Positions 35,641 to 48,121 are shown, counted from the stretch's first letter. The stretch is DNA of 64,000 bases from Narthecium ossifragum (GCA_963920575.1 OY986970.1:3687654-3751653), one strand, 5' to 3'. Notes: generated by a model from the sequence alone, not told the origin. Translations and numbers: made by a program.

Positions 35641-35925
35641 CTAAGCAATATATCAAGGAAGTATAAAGTCTGAACTAATCATTCTCCTACCCACTTGTTA
35701 TTAAATTGCAGAACAGGGGTAGATCCAAAGAACTGGTCTAATTAAATTGTATCCTTTTCCTCAATAAAATTCTTCTAGATCCAACTATGGCATTAGCCTA
35801 GATTTATCAGAATATCTTAAGAGTATATTGATAGATGGTTATCAGAGAAGAATGTGCCAAAAAAATGAAGAAAAATAACCAAAACAATCTCTTAATCATG
35901 AAGCATTTGCAGTTCAATAACATAC
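35641..35925. other. no gene recognised
   Basis: Spacer between the LINE remnant and the next LINE insertion. Nothing supported. Confidence 0.4.
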
Positions 35926-35943
35926 AGACTAACAATGCTGCAC

Positions 35944-37420
35944 GATTCATGGAAGCCCCAGACTTCATCTGGACCTCACTTTGCCGGGCCAAGTAGAGGT
36001 ATAACGACACACTTCCTTCCTTGAGAGGCACGGGCCATGTTTCCGGCCTATGGAGATCTATATGCAAAGCCTCTGATCTGCTACGGAGAGGCATGAGATG
36101 GAGGCCGGAGCAGTTATGGCGTGCCAATGTGGTGTAGGACTGGTGGATAGGGGACGGTCCGCTGAGCAAAACTCCGGCCTTAATGGCGTTCAACGACAAC
36201 GTCTACGACATGACAGTTGGAGACATGATAACAGAGGAAGGGCGATGGAATGTGCACAAGCTCAGCCTTTTCTTCCATCCGACCATGATAGAGGAGATCG
36301 TGTCCATCCCACTGCCACGGGCCGGAAGCACTCCACCACGGTGGACCTGGACCAAAGATGGAAAGATAACGTCCTCTTCTACATACCAGATGCTCGAGCA
36401 CCTGGAGAACGCCAAACACGACGAGCAGTTCCAACAATGGAAAAGTGTGTGGACAACACCAACGGGACCTCGCGTCAAGCACTTTCTCTGGAAGCTCCAA
36501 CATGGTAAGATTCCTACCAAGCTGGCTCTTTGGCATCTATGTCTCACATCCGAGAGAGAGTGCCCCCGTTGCAACCTTGCAAATGAAGACATCGAACACC
36601 TTCTCTTCAACTGCCGGTTTGCTCAGGAAGTGTGGGAGAAAATCTTAACTGGAACCAACATCCACACCACTGATCTTAATCTTGAAGCTTGCTTTGAGCT
36701 TTTGCGCAAGCCCCGAAAAGGTGACATAGTCAAGAAGGAAAACTCACTGATCGCATATGGCTTATGGTGGATATGGAAGAACAGGTGCAAGCTAGTAGCG
36801 GGAGAGAAAGCGCATGGCGCTCACGACTTGTCCCGACTCATTGTCTGGCAAGTCAAAGAATACATGGCCTCAATACAGCAAACAAGGAAGCATGATGCGA
36901 CGCGCGTCGGAGGAGTCAGAATACATATAGATGTGTCTTTCCATCCTACAGCGGGCAAGGCAGGCCTGGGAGTCGTTTGCATCGATGATGAGGGGGTGAT
37001 TCTATGGTCAGATGGAAGATGTCAGGTGGTGAATTCTGCGCTGCAAGGGGAGCTTCTCGTCATCCTAGAGGTTGTCAAGGAAGCCGCACAAAGAGGATGC
37101 AAACAGGTGACGATCGAATGTGACTCGCTCTTCGATGTCCGACTGATTGAGGGAACCATGCCACTGACGGGTGAATGCAGAGGCATAGTGGAAAGCATCT
37201 TATAGGAGTTACGTAGTTTTTTAGAGGCCGTGTTCATTTATATCCCTAGAGAAGATAACTCCCATGCCGACTGGCTACCTCGCCAAGCTTACCTGTTTTA
37301 CTCCAGTTTAGCGATTGAGGATGAGCACAGGGGAGTTGTCCGTGTCCTCTTTTCGTCCTAGCTTGCTGTACATCCTTAATTGGGTTTTTTAGCCAACGGC
37401 TTAACTGATCAAAAAAACAA
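35944..37420 (+). mobile_element. 5'-truncated L1 LINE (zf-RVT and RNase H part of ORF2)
   Basis: This is the 3' part of an L1 of the same broad group as the element at 24592. An 18-bp duplication with one mismatch flanks it: 35926-35943 and 37421-37438 (shared AACAATGCTGCAC). The open frame 36183-37205 has zf-RVT (CPRCNLANEDIEHLLFNC) and RNase H (IHIDVSFHP, VTIECDSLFDVRLIEG). Upstream coding sequence holds two stops, and a TAG at 37203-37205 cuts off the last part (YIPREDNSHADWL). The 3' end has the hairpin AGCC-AAC-GGCT and an A-run. Confidence 0.9.
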
Positions 37421-37438
37421 AGACAAACAATGCTGCAC

Positions 37439-37889
37439 AGATGATTGACAAATATTTCATAAGAGACTACTTGCTTGTTCAGAACTTCCCCTTCTCTTGT
37501 ACCTGTTTGACAAAACAGTGGCTAAAATAGCCATACATTGATAGAGATGTTGGATGCCTGCCAGATTACAATAGATTTGGTCAACATGGCTAAAAGAAAA
37601 CCGGATGAAAAGGATAGAAAGTCCAGAAATAACCATAGATACTAACAATTGTTATTAAAAGAGCGTGTTATTGTCACCGATCAAATGAAAACAGTAGTGA
37701 GAATGTGAAACTCTAAAGTTGGAAAGAATACAAATATTAAAAGACTACCGTGCTCTTGAACACAACTATACGCGTGGTCTTCCGCCTATATAGTAAACAC
37801 GCCCTTCATCCATCCATAGTAAAAGACTCGTTGCTCTCTTTTTCTCATAACCCCAAAAGCTTCTCTAAATTAGAGATCGAGTAGAAAAG
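37439..37889 (+). promoter_or_regulatory. upstream region of the intact kinase with TATA box
   Basis: CTATATAG at 37786-37793 lies about 100 nt before the ATG at 37890 and is the best TATA candidate. The LINE inserted at 35944-37420 ends about 470 nt upstream of the ATG, so it may limit the proximal promoter. Confidence 0.55.
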
Positions 37890-40800
37890 ATGAGAGAAGT
37901 CTTGGAGGCAGGCTTCGAAGCCGGATTAAAGCTCCTCCCAATCAGTAGACCTCGCCGGCGGTTCAATCTGGTGCTGCTCTTAGTGCTCTGCTGTTGGAGT
38001 AGCTTCGGGCTGCTCGCATCCAAAGCCCAGTCCCTCCCCAAAGAAGAAGGTATGCTTTCCAATCCACAAACCTCCCCTCCTATTATTCTCAGAGTTGGCT
38101 TAGATTCCATCCTCATGACATAATTAGTTTCCTTTGGACATTGGAAGGACCAGTGTTTGATTTCTTCAATACCATTGTAGGTGAAAGAAGGGAGTTTTTA
38201 GGATCCAAAATGAGAGTTACAAAGAAAAAATTCATTCGATAGGTATGAGAAAATCAGAGGTTCTTGCTGGAAAACTTCTTGGTTTAGTCCTTTGTGAGAA
38301 TTTGTTCTGATTTGGCAGCTGAAGGGAGTGTTAAAATTCAGCTTGCATTATAGCTTTTGTAGGCGCTGTTATTTCCCACATAAAATATATATCTCAGATC
38401 CAACTCTTTGTCAGTTGTCACCATTATAGGTTCCCCTCATAGGATGAGATTCGGCTGGGTTGGGTCATGTATGGACCCCAATAAGGATCCGATAAGGTTC
38501 AAATGAGGAATGAGTACCCTCTATTGTTAACCATTGAGGCATAAAACGAGATTAGCAAATGATGGTGTAGTTAAGTGCATAAAACGTGACCATAAATTTT
38601 GGATTGAAGACTATCATGCTTATTAGTGTTACCAGCCAGAGCCAGCTAATCAATTCATCAAAAAAAAACGAATAAAACTAACGCCCATCAATCATCCATC
38701 CGCCGCTCTTTCACGTGCCATGTTCGCCAATGGCCTGTTATATATCTTGAGACCTCGCTTTTCTCGAGATCGTCCATTCTTAGTCAAAATCGAACAGCCG
38801 TCGCACGAGAGCAAATGCGTAGGTACGTTTATTTTAGGGTTAATAACAGTTTGCTCCCCTCTAGTTTGAAAATATGTCAATTTACCCTCTATATTTTAAA
38901 ACGTGACAAAACGCACCCTTAATATATCAATCTGGTCATATTACACCCAATCGTCAAACGGAGTTAGCCGGGCTGACGGTAAATCGACTAAATCGGTCAC
39001 GTGCGACGCACGTGACCCCATCTGACTGGTTTTACCCGGTTCATCAACTTCCAATCTCCACCTCTCTCCTCTAAGCCTCCCCTCTCACCCGATCTCTTCC
39101 TCTTCCCATGTCCGATCGGGACCCAACATCCCCGCAGACGCCCCACCTCCTACTCCACCTCGACGCCGACCTCGCCAAAGCCTTCGCCTGGATCCGCGAC
39201 TCGGCAATGGCCAACTACCTCTCCCACCTCCGTCGAGAGCATTCCCACGAGAGCAAGGTCGAGGTGATGAGCAACTGCCAGCTGACTATCTACAGCATCC
39301 TCGTCTGCATCTGCCTCGTCTGCATCTGCTTCGTCGCCAAGGTGGCTGAGAGCATCGTGAGGGAGATCAAGGAGGTCTTGAAGGAGGTGATGATGATGTC
39401 TACGCTGAAGCTCCCCGATTTCCTACCCATCTTGAAGGGAGAATAGCAACAAGGAGCTGGAGATGATAAGCCTGCCGGGGGAGGCGTACATCGACTCGTT
39501 GTTCGAGCTGGAGCCAGCGGGTCGCAGGTGGCTCGGGGAGGAGGAGCTCGTCACTCTCTTCTCCGAAGTCATGTCCGCCGGCACCGATACCCGGCCTCCC
39601 TCAGCCTCTTCACCACCACTCTCCGATAGCCAGAGCAGCTCGGCTTCAGCTCAGCAAGATCAAGATCCTCCGTGATGCTCGTCACATCACTCAATAGACG
39701 GCGGCAGAACCGGTTCCTCTTCCCAAGCGCTTCTATCTTGGACCGCAACACCGCTGCCATGTCTTCCCACCATTGTCACCGTCACTGTCGGAGTCACCGT
39801 TGCAGTGGTCGGCAGCGTTATCTCCGTCGCCGTCGTCCACAGCGACTACGGATACAAAGCCGTCGATCTCAAGAAAGGCATGGACTAGCCGGAGAAACAG
39901 GATGGCTCGTCGACAGTGAGGGAGAGAGTGACGTCACCCCGACTGAGGGAGAGAGTGACGTCACCCCCTCTTCCTCTCTCTCTCTCATTTTCTCCCCGTT
40001 TGACCGGTCAAAATCGACATTGAGAGAGGTGACGTCACTCCTCTCTCTCACATTTCCCCCCGGTCAAACCGGTCAAAATCGACATTGAGAGGGTGACGTC
40101 ACCGTGACGCCACCCCTCTTCCTCTCTCTCTCACATTTTATCCTGGTCAAACCGGTTAAAATCAGTCAAACGACTTATTTAACCGGTTTACCGTCAGGCC
40201 ACTGACGGAGTTAGTCGATTAGGGTTTAAAACGACCACATTGATAAATTAAGGGTGTGTTTTGTCACGTTTTAAAATATAGGTGGTAAATTGACATATTG
40301 CCAAACTAGAGGGGAGTAAACTGTTATTAACCCTTTATTTTATCACGTCTCTCCAACAACATCAGCAACCACCTACCTCTAATCTCCACGGCGGCTTTAT
40401 TCTTTATGAATACCAATTACCAATTTGCTATCAGTATCAATCAACATCAACATCTTTATCATACCTAGGGGTGGCAATTCGGGTTCGCGGGTCGGGTTCG
40501 GGTCGGGTCATACACTGACCCGTTTAACAAAACACCAAACCCGAACCCGACCCGTTTATTAAACGGGTCAGGTTTATAAACCCGAACCCGACCCAATTAT
40601 AAACGGGTCAACCCGACCCGACCCGCCTAACCCGTTTATTAAACGGGTTAGGCGGGTCGGATCAGGTTGACCCGCCACGGCAACCCGTCACGCACAGGAG
40701 GGAGAGGCGGCGGCGGCCGGATCTGGCCAGATCTGGCCGAGAAACACCGGGAAACAACCGGATCTGGCCGGATCTCGCCGGATCTGGCCGGATCTAAGGC

Positions 40801-43800
40801 GGATCTGGCCGGATCTGAGGCGGATCTGGCCGGATCTGGCCGGATCTGGCCGGATCTGGCCGGATCTGGCAGGATCTGAGGTGGATCTGGCCGGATCTGA
40901 GGCGGATCTAGCCGGATCTGAGGCGACCTCGGGCTCGGGGAGGTCGAGGACGGCGACGCCTCGACGGGAAGGAGTGGGGGGGCGGAGCCGCGGAGGCGGT
41001 GGAGGTCCTCGAGGTCGGTGGCGGTCGTGGACCTCGTGGTCGGCGCTAAGGCGACCTCGGGGAGGTCGAGGACGGCGACGCCGCGACGAAGCTGAGGCGA
41101 CCTCGGGCTCGGGGAGGTCGAGGACGGCGACGCTACGACGGGAAGGAGTGGGACTGTGGGGTGCGGAGCCGCGGAGGCCGTTGAGGTCGGTGGCGGTCGT
41201 GGTCGGCGCTGAGGCGACCTCGGGCTCGGGGAGGCCGAGGACGGCGACGCCGCGACGGGAAGCTGAGGACGGCGACGCCGCGACGGGAAGCTGAGGACGG
41301 CGACGCGACGGGAAGCTGAGGACGGCGACGCGACGGGAAGCTGAGGCGACGCCTCGACGGGAAGCTGAGGCGACGCCTCGACGGGAAGCTGAGGCGAGCG
41401 GGTTCGCGTCGAGGACGCCGCGACGGGAAGCTGAGGCGAGCGGGTTAGCGTCGAGGACGCCGCGACGGGAAGCTGAGGCGAGCGGAAGAGAGGGTGAGAG
41501 CTGAGAGGTGAGACCGTGAGAGGAGTGAGCTGAGAGGAGTGAGAGGAGTGAGAGGGTGGGCCGGGGGTAACTGGGTAAGGGTTGAATTAACGGGTTAACG
41601 GGTTGACCCGCGGGTTAGGCGGGTCAACCCGACCTGACCCGTTAATTCGCGGGTCATAAACGGGTCGACCCGTTTATGACCCGAACCCGTTTATACCCGA
41701 CCCGAACCCGTTTATTTTGGGTCGGGTTCGCGAGTCACGACCCGAATTGCCACCCCTAATCATACCGCACACCATTCGTTCGTCACAAGTCCCGTTTCAA
41801 ATTTTGGTCATGATTTGACGTAACTTTGAATAAAAACTTTAAGAAAAAATTAGATGATGTGTCAAGGCACGTGATTTTACCACTTGGATGACACTTAGTG
41901 CCATGTCAGGTGCCATTTCTCATGGGTCATGATTTGTATGCATGAATCAGAATATGTACATCACCCATGCTCTTAAATCGATATTGATAAGAATTACTGA
42001 TTGGTTGATCTAGTTCATCTATTAGATTAATAGATCAGTATATATCTACCGATTGAATATATCAATGATCAAATCGGTAGGGATATTTCGATTGATTAAT
42101 CCAGTCTATCGGTATTATTTTACCGATGAAATAAATTAATTAATCGATAAATACCTATCAATTAGAGGACTCGTGCAATGTACATGTTAGGTGCCTTCTT
42201 TATTCTTTTTTATTCTTTCTCACGCACACTTTTGCTGACCGGCTCTTGTGTTGGTGAACAGTGGACGCGCTGCGACAAATCGGCGCGAACCTAACCAAGA
42301 AATGGGACTTCTCAGTCGATCCCTGCAACTGGGAGAAAACCCCGACGATATCCAACAGCTACGCCGTCCGCGATGTTGCATGCGACTGCACCACCACCCC
42401 CTGCCACGTTATCAGCGTGTACGTATATCCTACTGCTGCACTGCAGCATGCCCTTCAAATACTTCTTACAGGATTGTATTCTATGTATTTGTCACTTACA
42501 ATGTTGTTCTGGGTGAACTGCAGCCAACTGAAGGCCCAGAATCTCACCGAAATTCGCCCTGAAGAGTTTGCTAAGCTCACCTTCCTCAGGGAAATGTATG
42601 TTTAATATGCAAGCAAATATTGGATATCAGGAAGTTATCAGATTGCATTGACATAGTTGATATATAATGCTTGTCCCATTGTGGAGTACAGAGATCTTTC
42701 ACTTAACGACCTGAGTGGTAGCATACCTGTTGCTGCGTGGGCTTCCCTCCCGCTTGTAAACCTGTAATATTAATCATTCTTTCTTCTTTGTTTTTGTTGA
42801 TAAGTAGAATGCATTATTTATAAGCAGCTAGTTCCTTCTCGCAGGTCCCTTCTCGGAAACCGCATCTCCGGTAGTATACCTCCGGAGCTTGGAAACATCG
42901 GCACTCTCCAAACCCTGTAAGCAGCTAGTTCTTGATCTGTTTTATCTTGAAGTAGCTATAAACAAGTCCCTCCAATAAAAAATGGCCATGAATATAGCTA
43001 GCAGCATAGCATTGACTCTTGAGGTCTGCTTTAATTTTGTTTGATCGATTTTGAGCTGTTTTTGTGGTGATTCAGTGTTTTGGAAGCCAACCAACTTCAA
43101 GGCTCGATTCCTCCTGCTCTTGGTAACCTAGTGAACTTGAGCCGATTGTGAGTCCTGCGCTCATGCCTTTCTTCTTTCATCCTTTTTTCCCCTTCGTGTT
43201 CTTGAAACAATTTCTTGACCTATATAAATGTTAATCAGCTTTAGTTTGGATGGCCTTTGGATTTCTTAATGCAGATGTCTTTCTTCGAATAACTTTTCCG
43301 GGGAGTTGCCGGAATCACTAGGGAACCTTAAGAACCTGACCGACTTGTATGTCTCTACCTTCTACTCTCTGTTTGCCGTCATGGCAATTAGAGCACTTAA
43401 TTAGATTTGAACATTGCTGATGGGCGCTCGTATTCTTTCTTCGCAACCAGTCGGATTGATGGGAACCCAATCTCTGGCAAGATTCCAAGCTTCATTGGAA
43501 ACTGGACTCAGCTTCAGCGAATGTATGTACTTTTACGACATTTGCTATTGCCATCTCTCATCTTCTGATGATTTTCGAAGACTTAGTTCATGGGAATCAA
43601 ATTTTAGCCTAAAGACTATGAAGAGGTAATATATGGTGGGTCATTTAAATCTTTGAAATGTTTTCAGGGACATGCAAGGCACCTCCTTGGAAGGACCCTT
43701 CCCTCCCATCTTTGCGACATTGACAAACGTAACCGAGTTGTGAGGCCCATTCACATGATTTAACCTCCAACTAGCTTCATTATTTTGACTGTTTTCTATT

Positions 43801-46800
43801 GCTAACATGATCAAATTGTTTCTTTATGTTTAAGGATGGTGTCTGATTGGAAAGGAGGGGATGGAAAGTTCCCTCCAATTCAATATATGGAAGGCATGAA
43901 ATTTCTGTGAGTGCTAATTACCTGTTTATATAAGCTGCTTTGAGGTCAAACTAAGCAGCTTCTTCCATTTTTTTTTCATATTCGCCTTTAGCACAATACT
44001 TGGGCGGCTTGCTGCAGGGTTTTGAGGAACCTATCAATGTCTGGTGTGCTACCTGACTATATGGGGACCTTCTCAAATCTAAAATACTTGTAAGTTTGAA
44101 CATGGGGCGCCACGCGAGTTTCTGAACAAAGTAGTAATCAAGCTCATATTCTCATTCCTAGAGCTTTCCTTAAACCTATCAACCCATTCTCTACCTGTTT
44201 CTGCAAAACCTATTCATAAGCATTTTTTTGGAGCATAGAGCTAATATAATCAAAGATTCTTTTTTCCACTGAGTACAATGTTCATCTCATTTCTCTTGCA
44301 GAGACTTAAGCTTTAACAATATCAGCGGGGAAATTCCAGAAAGCTATGCAACACTTCCCAATTCAATAAATTATATGTAAGAATTCATGTCCAGTGCTTA
44401 CAAACTTTGTCCCCAAAACATGTATTTGTTTGTGAGCTCATTTAAAAAAACTTACTGTTGGTGGCTGTAATTCTTCCCTTTTTTTTGAGTTTCTCTTTCA
44501 CCATAAGGAAATTGTAACGCAGTTTTTTTTGGTCCAGGTACCTAATCAACAACCAGCTGACTGGAACAATACCCACTTGGATTCTGAGTAGCCAGCAGAG
44601 CATGTATGTTATGATTATGAAAGTGTTTCATAGCTCACAGTCATTAATTATATGGACGTATCATACTACAGGGCTATAAATTTTTCATGCTTCATTACTG
44701 CAGGGATTTATCTTACAACAATTTCACTGGACCACCCTCTATACCATCCAATTGTCAGCAAGGGAGTAGTGTGTAAGTAATCTTGACCTTGATGTTATAT
44801 TTTGTGCGCATATTACAGTCTTTGGTTATCCATTTACCATTATCCGAGTGCTCTCCTCATGTTTGCAGGAATTTGCTTTCAAGTTTTTCGTCCACAGACA
44901 ACAATACGTAAGTTGCTTCAATCCTCTTCCATCATCTGAGTGCCATCCTCTTACTCATTTTTCAGAAAGCTTTATAGTCATGCTTATTTCTCTTTCGCTC
45001 TTTGCATTTTTTTCTTTGTAGGATTTCAACATGCTTAAGAAGGAACCTCCCTTGCTCCGGAAAAGCTAATAGTGTGTACAATTTATTCAATAGTTTCATC
45101 ATTCTGTGAAAAATTATGAAACCTTTCAATACAAATTGGAATTAGACTACTGCTATAGACCACTCTGATTGATTAAACTAGAATATATATGATACTATTG
45201 CAGATTACAATCTATTCATAAACTGCGGCGGTAAAGCAGTGGCTGTTGGTGCCATTGAGTATGTGGCCGATACAACACCACTGGGGACATCAACATTTCA
45301 AATTTCTGGAGATGGAAAATGGGCTTATAGCAGTACCGGGGTATTCGTAGGCAACAGCAGGGCAAGCTACATTGCAACCAATGTATCGCTTCTGAACATG
45401 ACCAATCCGCAGCTGTACACAGAAGCTCGCTTGAGTCCTATCTCCCTTAGATACTACGGCCTCTGCCTACAAAATGGAATTTACACAGTGACTCTCCACT
45501 TCGCTGAAATAATGTTCACTAATGACCAAACATATTCCAGCGTTGGAAACCGCTACTTTGATGTGTCAATCCAGGTGAGGGTTTTTGGCAGTTTTGATTA
45601 GTCCATGTTGGAACAATGGTTCTTTATGTGACTTAGGCTCGGTAGATGGGCATGTTTATTCAGAGCAGAAGCTCGCCTGAGTCATATGTCCCTTAGATAC
45701 TATGGCCTCTGCCTACTAAATGGAAATTACAGTGACTCTCCATTTTGTGGAAATAATGTTCACCAATGACCAAACATATTTCAGTGTTGGAAACCGTTTG
45801 TTTGATGTGTCAATCCAGGTGATTTTATTGTCATCACGGTCCTGGACTCATCATCATACTCCGGTCCTGGACTCTCCATTTTGTGAAAATAATGTTCACC
45901 AATGACCAAACATATTTCAGTGTTGGAAACCGTTTGTTTGATGTGTCAATCCAGGTGATTTTATTGTCATCACGGTCCTGGACTCATCATCATACTCCGG
46001 TCATATTGGTTCTTGATTCATCATCATGCTCTGCAGATTGGCATGTTTATTGAAAGCAACTGATGTCTGATCCATGCAGAAAATGCTATGAAATTATACA
46101 GGGTCAAAAGGTACTTCGAGACTTTAATATTGCAAAAGAAGCAAACGGAGCTGGCCGAGAAATCAAGAAGAGTTTTAATGCTATTGTTGATGGACATACA
46201 TTGGAGATTCACTTCCAGTGGGCTGGGAAGGGGACAAATAGCGTTCCAGTTTTAGGTGTATACGGACCTCTTATATCAGCTATTTCGGTGACACCAAGTA
46301 AGCCCTTCTGAGAGTTTTTGTGTTTCGTATGCTTAAATTTTCTTGATGATGACGTCTGGAAATATGTCTTTTGTAGACTTCAACCCTGAGATTGATGGTA
46401 GAAATCTGTCTGTTGGAGCTATTGTGGGTATTGTTGCTGCTGCCTGTATAGTAGTATTGTTAATCCTCGGTGGCCTCTGGTTGTACTTGAGACGAAAAGA
46501 TACCAGAGACAATGGTAAGATGATCTAAACTCTATTCATTTGTCAAGCAATGTGATCGATCTAATGATTGCTGCCGAACTCTATCATGTCTCTTAAATAT
46601 CATGTCACAAAACCATGTTTGCAGAACTCCGTGGCCTGGAGTTGAAGGCTGGTTACTTCAGTCTGAGACAGATTAAATCTGCCACCAGGAACTTTGATCC
46701 TGTAAATAAGATAGGTGAAGGTGGCTTTGGGCCAGTTCACAAGGCAAGTTTATCGATTCTTAGTGAAAATGTTCATCAATCATAGTGAATTGCCTTCTTA

Positions 46801-48121
46801 TGGATATTTCCATTCTGGCAGGGTGTGCTACCAGATGGTTCTGTAATTGCTGTCAAGCAGCTTTCTTCGAAGTCTAAGCAAGGGAACCGGGAATTTATAA
46901 ACGAGATAGGCATGATTTCTGCATTGCATCATCCAAATCTAGTGAAGCTTTTTGGATGTTGTATCGAAGGAAACCAACTTCTGCTAGTCTATGAATACAT
47001 GGAGAACAATAGCCTAGCTCGTGCTCTCTTCGGTTGGTACTTCAAAATATCTAAACTGATACCATACTCTCCTTCCCTCCTGCTCTTTGTTCATAATCTT
47101 TATCTTCAGGTCCTGAAAGTACGCGTTTGCATCTGAATTGGCAAACAAGGCATAAAATTTGCTTAGGTATAGCAAGAGGTTTGGCATACCTCCATGAGGA
47201 ATCGAGGTTGAAGATTGTCCATAGAGACATCAAAGCGACAAATATACTGCTCAATAAAGATCTCGATGCCAAGATATCTGATTTTGGTCTGGCAAAACTC
47301 GACGAAGAAGAGAACACTCACATAAGTACACGAATAGCAGGAACCATGTAAGTAGATCACTGATCACTCGACAACTGTAATCTTGTAGAATTAAACTGTA
47401 GTAATGTTTTCGGCACATATCTTTACATGGTTATAGAATGGATTGTTGATTTAATGCGACTATGCAGAGGATACATGGCACCTGAATATGCAATGAGAGG
47501 CTACCTGACTGACAAAGCAGATGTCTACAGCTTTGGTGTTGTCACATTGGAAATTGTTAGTGGAATGAGCAATACTAATTACAGGCCAAGGGAAGAGTGT
47601 GTGTATCTTCTTGATTGGGTAAGTAGTATTTTATGGGTATTCAGTTACCAAATCAGAAATCTCCGTGCAGTATTTTGTTATTTAGCTATCCATTATTCAC
47701 ATGCAATGTAAGCTTTCTCCTGCATGAACTACAGGCCTATGTCCTACAAGAACAGGGGAACCTAATTGAACTTGTAGACCAAGATCTCGGAACACACTAC
47801 TCGAAGGAAGAAGCTTTGATGATGTTGAATCTTGCTCTGTTATGCACCAATCCGTCCCCAACTCTTAGGCCGCCAATGTCGAGTGTCGTGAGCATGCTTG
47901 AGGGCAAATCACCAGTGAAGGTCCCCTCCGTGAAGCGTTCGGCCTCAAACAATTCGGATGGGAGGTTCAAGGCTTTGGAGAAACAGTTCTATGACAGCCA
48001 GACGCATAGTACGTCGACAGATGCGCCATGGAATGATTCTTCGGCATCTGAACCTACTAGTAAAGAAGAATGTGTGCCGCATTCCTCTGAGGGAAAGCTT
48101 CTTTCTGATCACTCAGACTAA
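37890..48121 (+). CDS. LRR receptor-like kinase with malectin domain (LRR-VIII-2), intact
   Basis: A single-pass plasma-membrane receptor kinase. By splice sites and phase the 24 exons are 37890-38049, 42262-42418, nine 72-nt LRR exons between 42524 and 44089, 44302-44376, 44538-44603, 44704-44772, 44869-44907, 45022-45071, 45204-45574, 46102-46297, 46377-46514, 46625-46743, 46822-47032, 47110-47347, 47468-47618 and 47735-48121. They total 3075 nt (1024 residues), usual for the family. Order: signal peptide ([10 protein letters not shown]), about 11 LRRs, malectin domain ([13 protein letters not shown]), membrane span ([20 protein letters not shown]), kinase with IGEGGFG, VIAVK, HRDIK, DFG and APE. 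All catalytic residues are kept. One intron uses a GC donor (46744). Intron 1 (4.2 kb) holds two DNA transposons. Ligand unknown. Confidence 0.92.
39108..39675 (+). pseudogene. captured cytochrome P450 (CYP77-like) fragments
   Basis: Two open pieces, 39108-39446 and 39463-39675, resemble the middle of a plant cytochrome P450. The first has a segment like [13 protein letters not shown] and then [10 protein letters not shown], similar to the region before the I-helix in CYP77. The second has [26 protein letters not shown] and the I-helix core AGTDT. The haem-binding Cys region and most of the protein are missing, and the two pieces are out of register. This is gene sequence carried inside the Mutator-like element. 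CYP77 versus CYP89 was judged by eye. Confidence 0.65.
39900..40160. repeat. tandem repeats with four GTGACGTCAC palindromes
   Basis: Units of about 70-75 bp contain CCTCTCTCTCTCACATTT, a GGTCAAACCGGT core and AAAATCGACATTGAGAG. GTGACGTCAC occurs at 39929-39938, 39955-39964, 40029-40038 and 40093-40102. TGACGTCA is the classic bZIP (TGA/CRE-type) binding core. Confidence 0.85.
40466..41758. mobile_element. non-autonomous hAT element, GC-rich tandem arrays inside
   Basis: The ends are TAGGGGTGGCAATTCGGGT and its complement at 41758. An 8-bp duplication ATCATACC flanks it (40458-40465 and 41759-41766), fitting hAT. The subterminal regions are full of GGGTCGGGTTCG-type repeats. Inside are two arrays: GATCTGGCCG-like 10-bp units (about 40718-40925) and GACGGCGACG / GGGAAGCTGAGG units (about 40930-41480). 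No transposase. Confidence 0.92.
41767..42261. other. end of kinase intron 1, no gene
   Basis: AT-rich sequence with scattered inverted pieces such as TACCGATTGAATATATCA and CAAATCGGTA near 42047-42088, similar in style to the hairpins at 32303. No domain seen. Confidence 0.45.
45661..45952 (+). repeat. two partial duplicates of the malectin exon in intron 17
   Basis: After the real exon (45204-45574) two broken copies of its 3' part follow: about 45665-45816 and 45867-45952. Both end CAATCCAG before GTGATTTTA. Small deletions put them out of frame. The DNA after them matches the intron of copy A, so the intron is a chimera. Confidence 0.85.

Larger units (their letters stand above)
38837..40333. 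mobile_element. Mutator-like element carrying gene pieces (Pack-MULE)
   Basis: Terminal inverted repeats of over 100 bp begin GGGTTAATAACAGTTTGCTC (left) and end with its near complement at 40333. A perfect 9-bp duplication TTTATTTTA flanks it (38828-38836 and 40334-40342), the Mutator signature. No transposase is present. The interior holds cytochrome P450-like coding pieces and a block of repeats with GTGACGTCAC. It sits in intron 1 of the intact kinase. Confidence 0.93.

Noticed and set aside
39569..40088. 138-codon ORF continuing through the Mutator-like element
   Set aside because: Runs through the tandem repeats; no P450 similarity beyond the pieces already listed.
40667..41294. ORFs rich in SGRI and GGR repeats
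   Set aside because: Translations of the GC-rich minisatellites in the hAT element, not genes.
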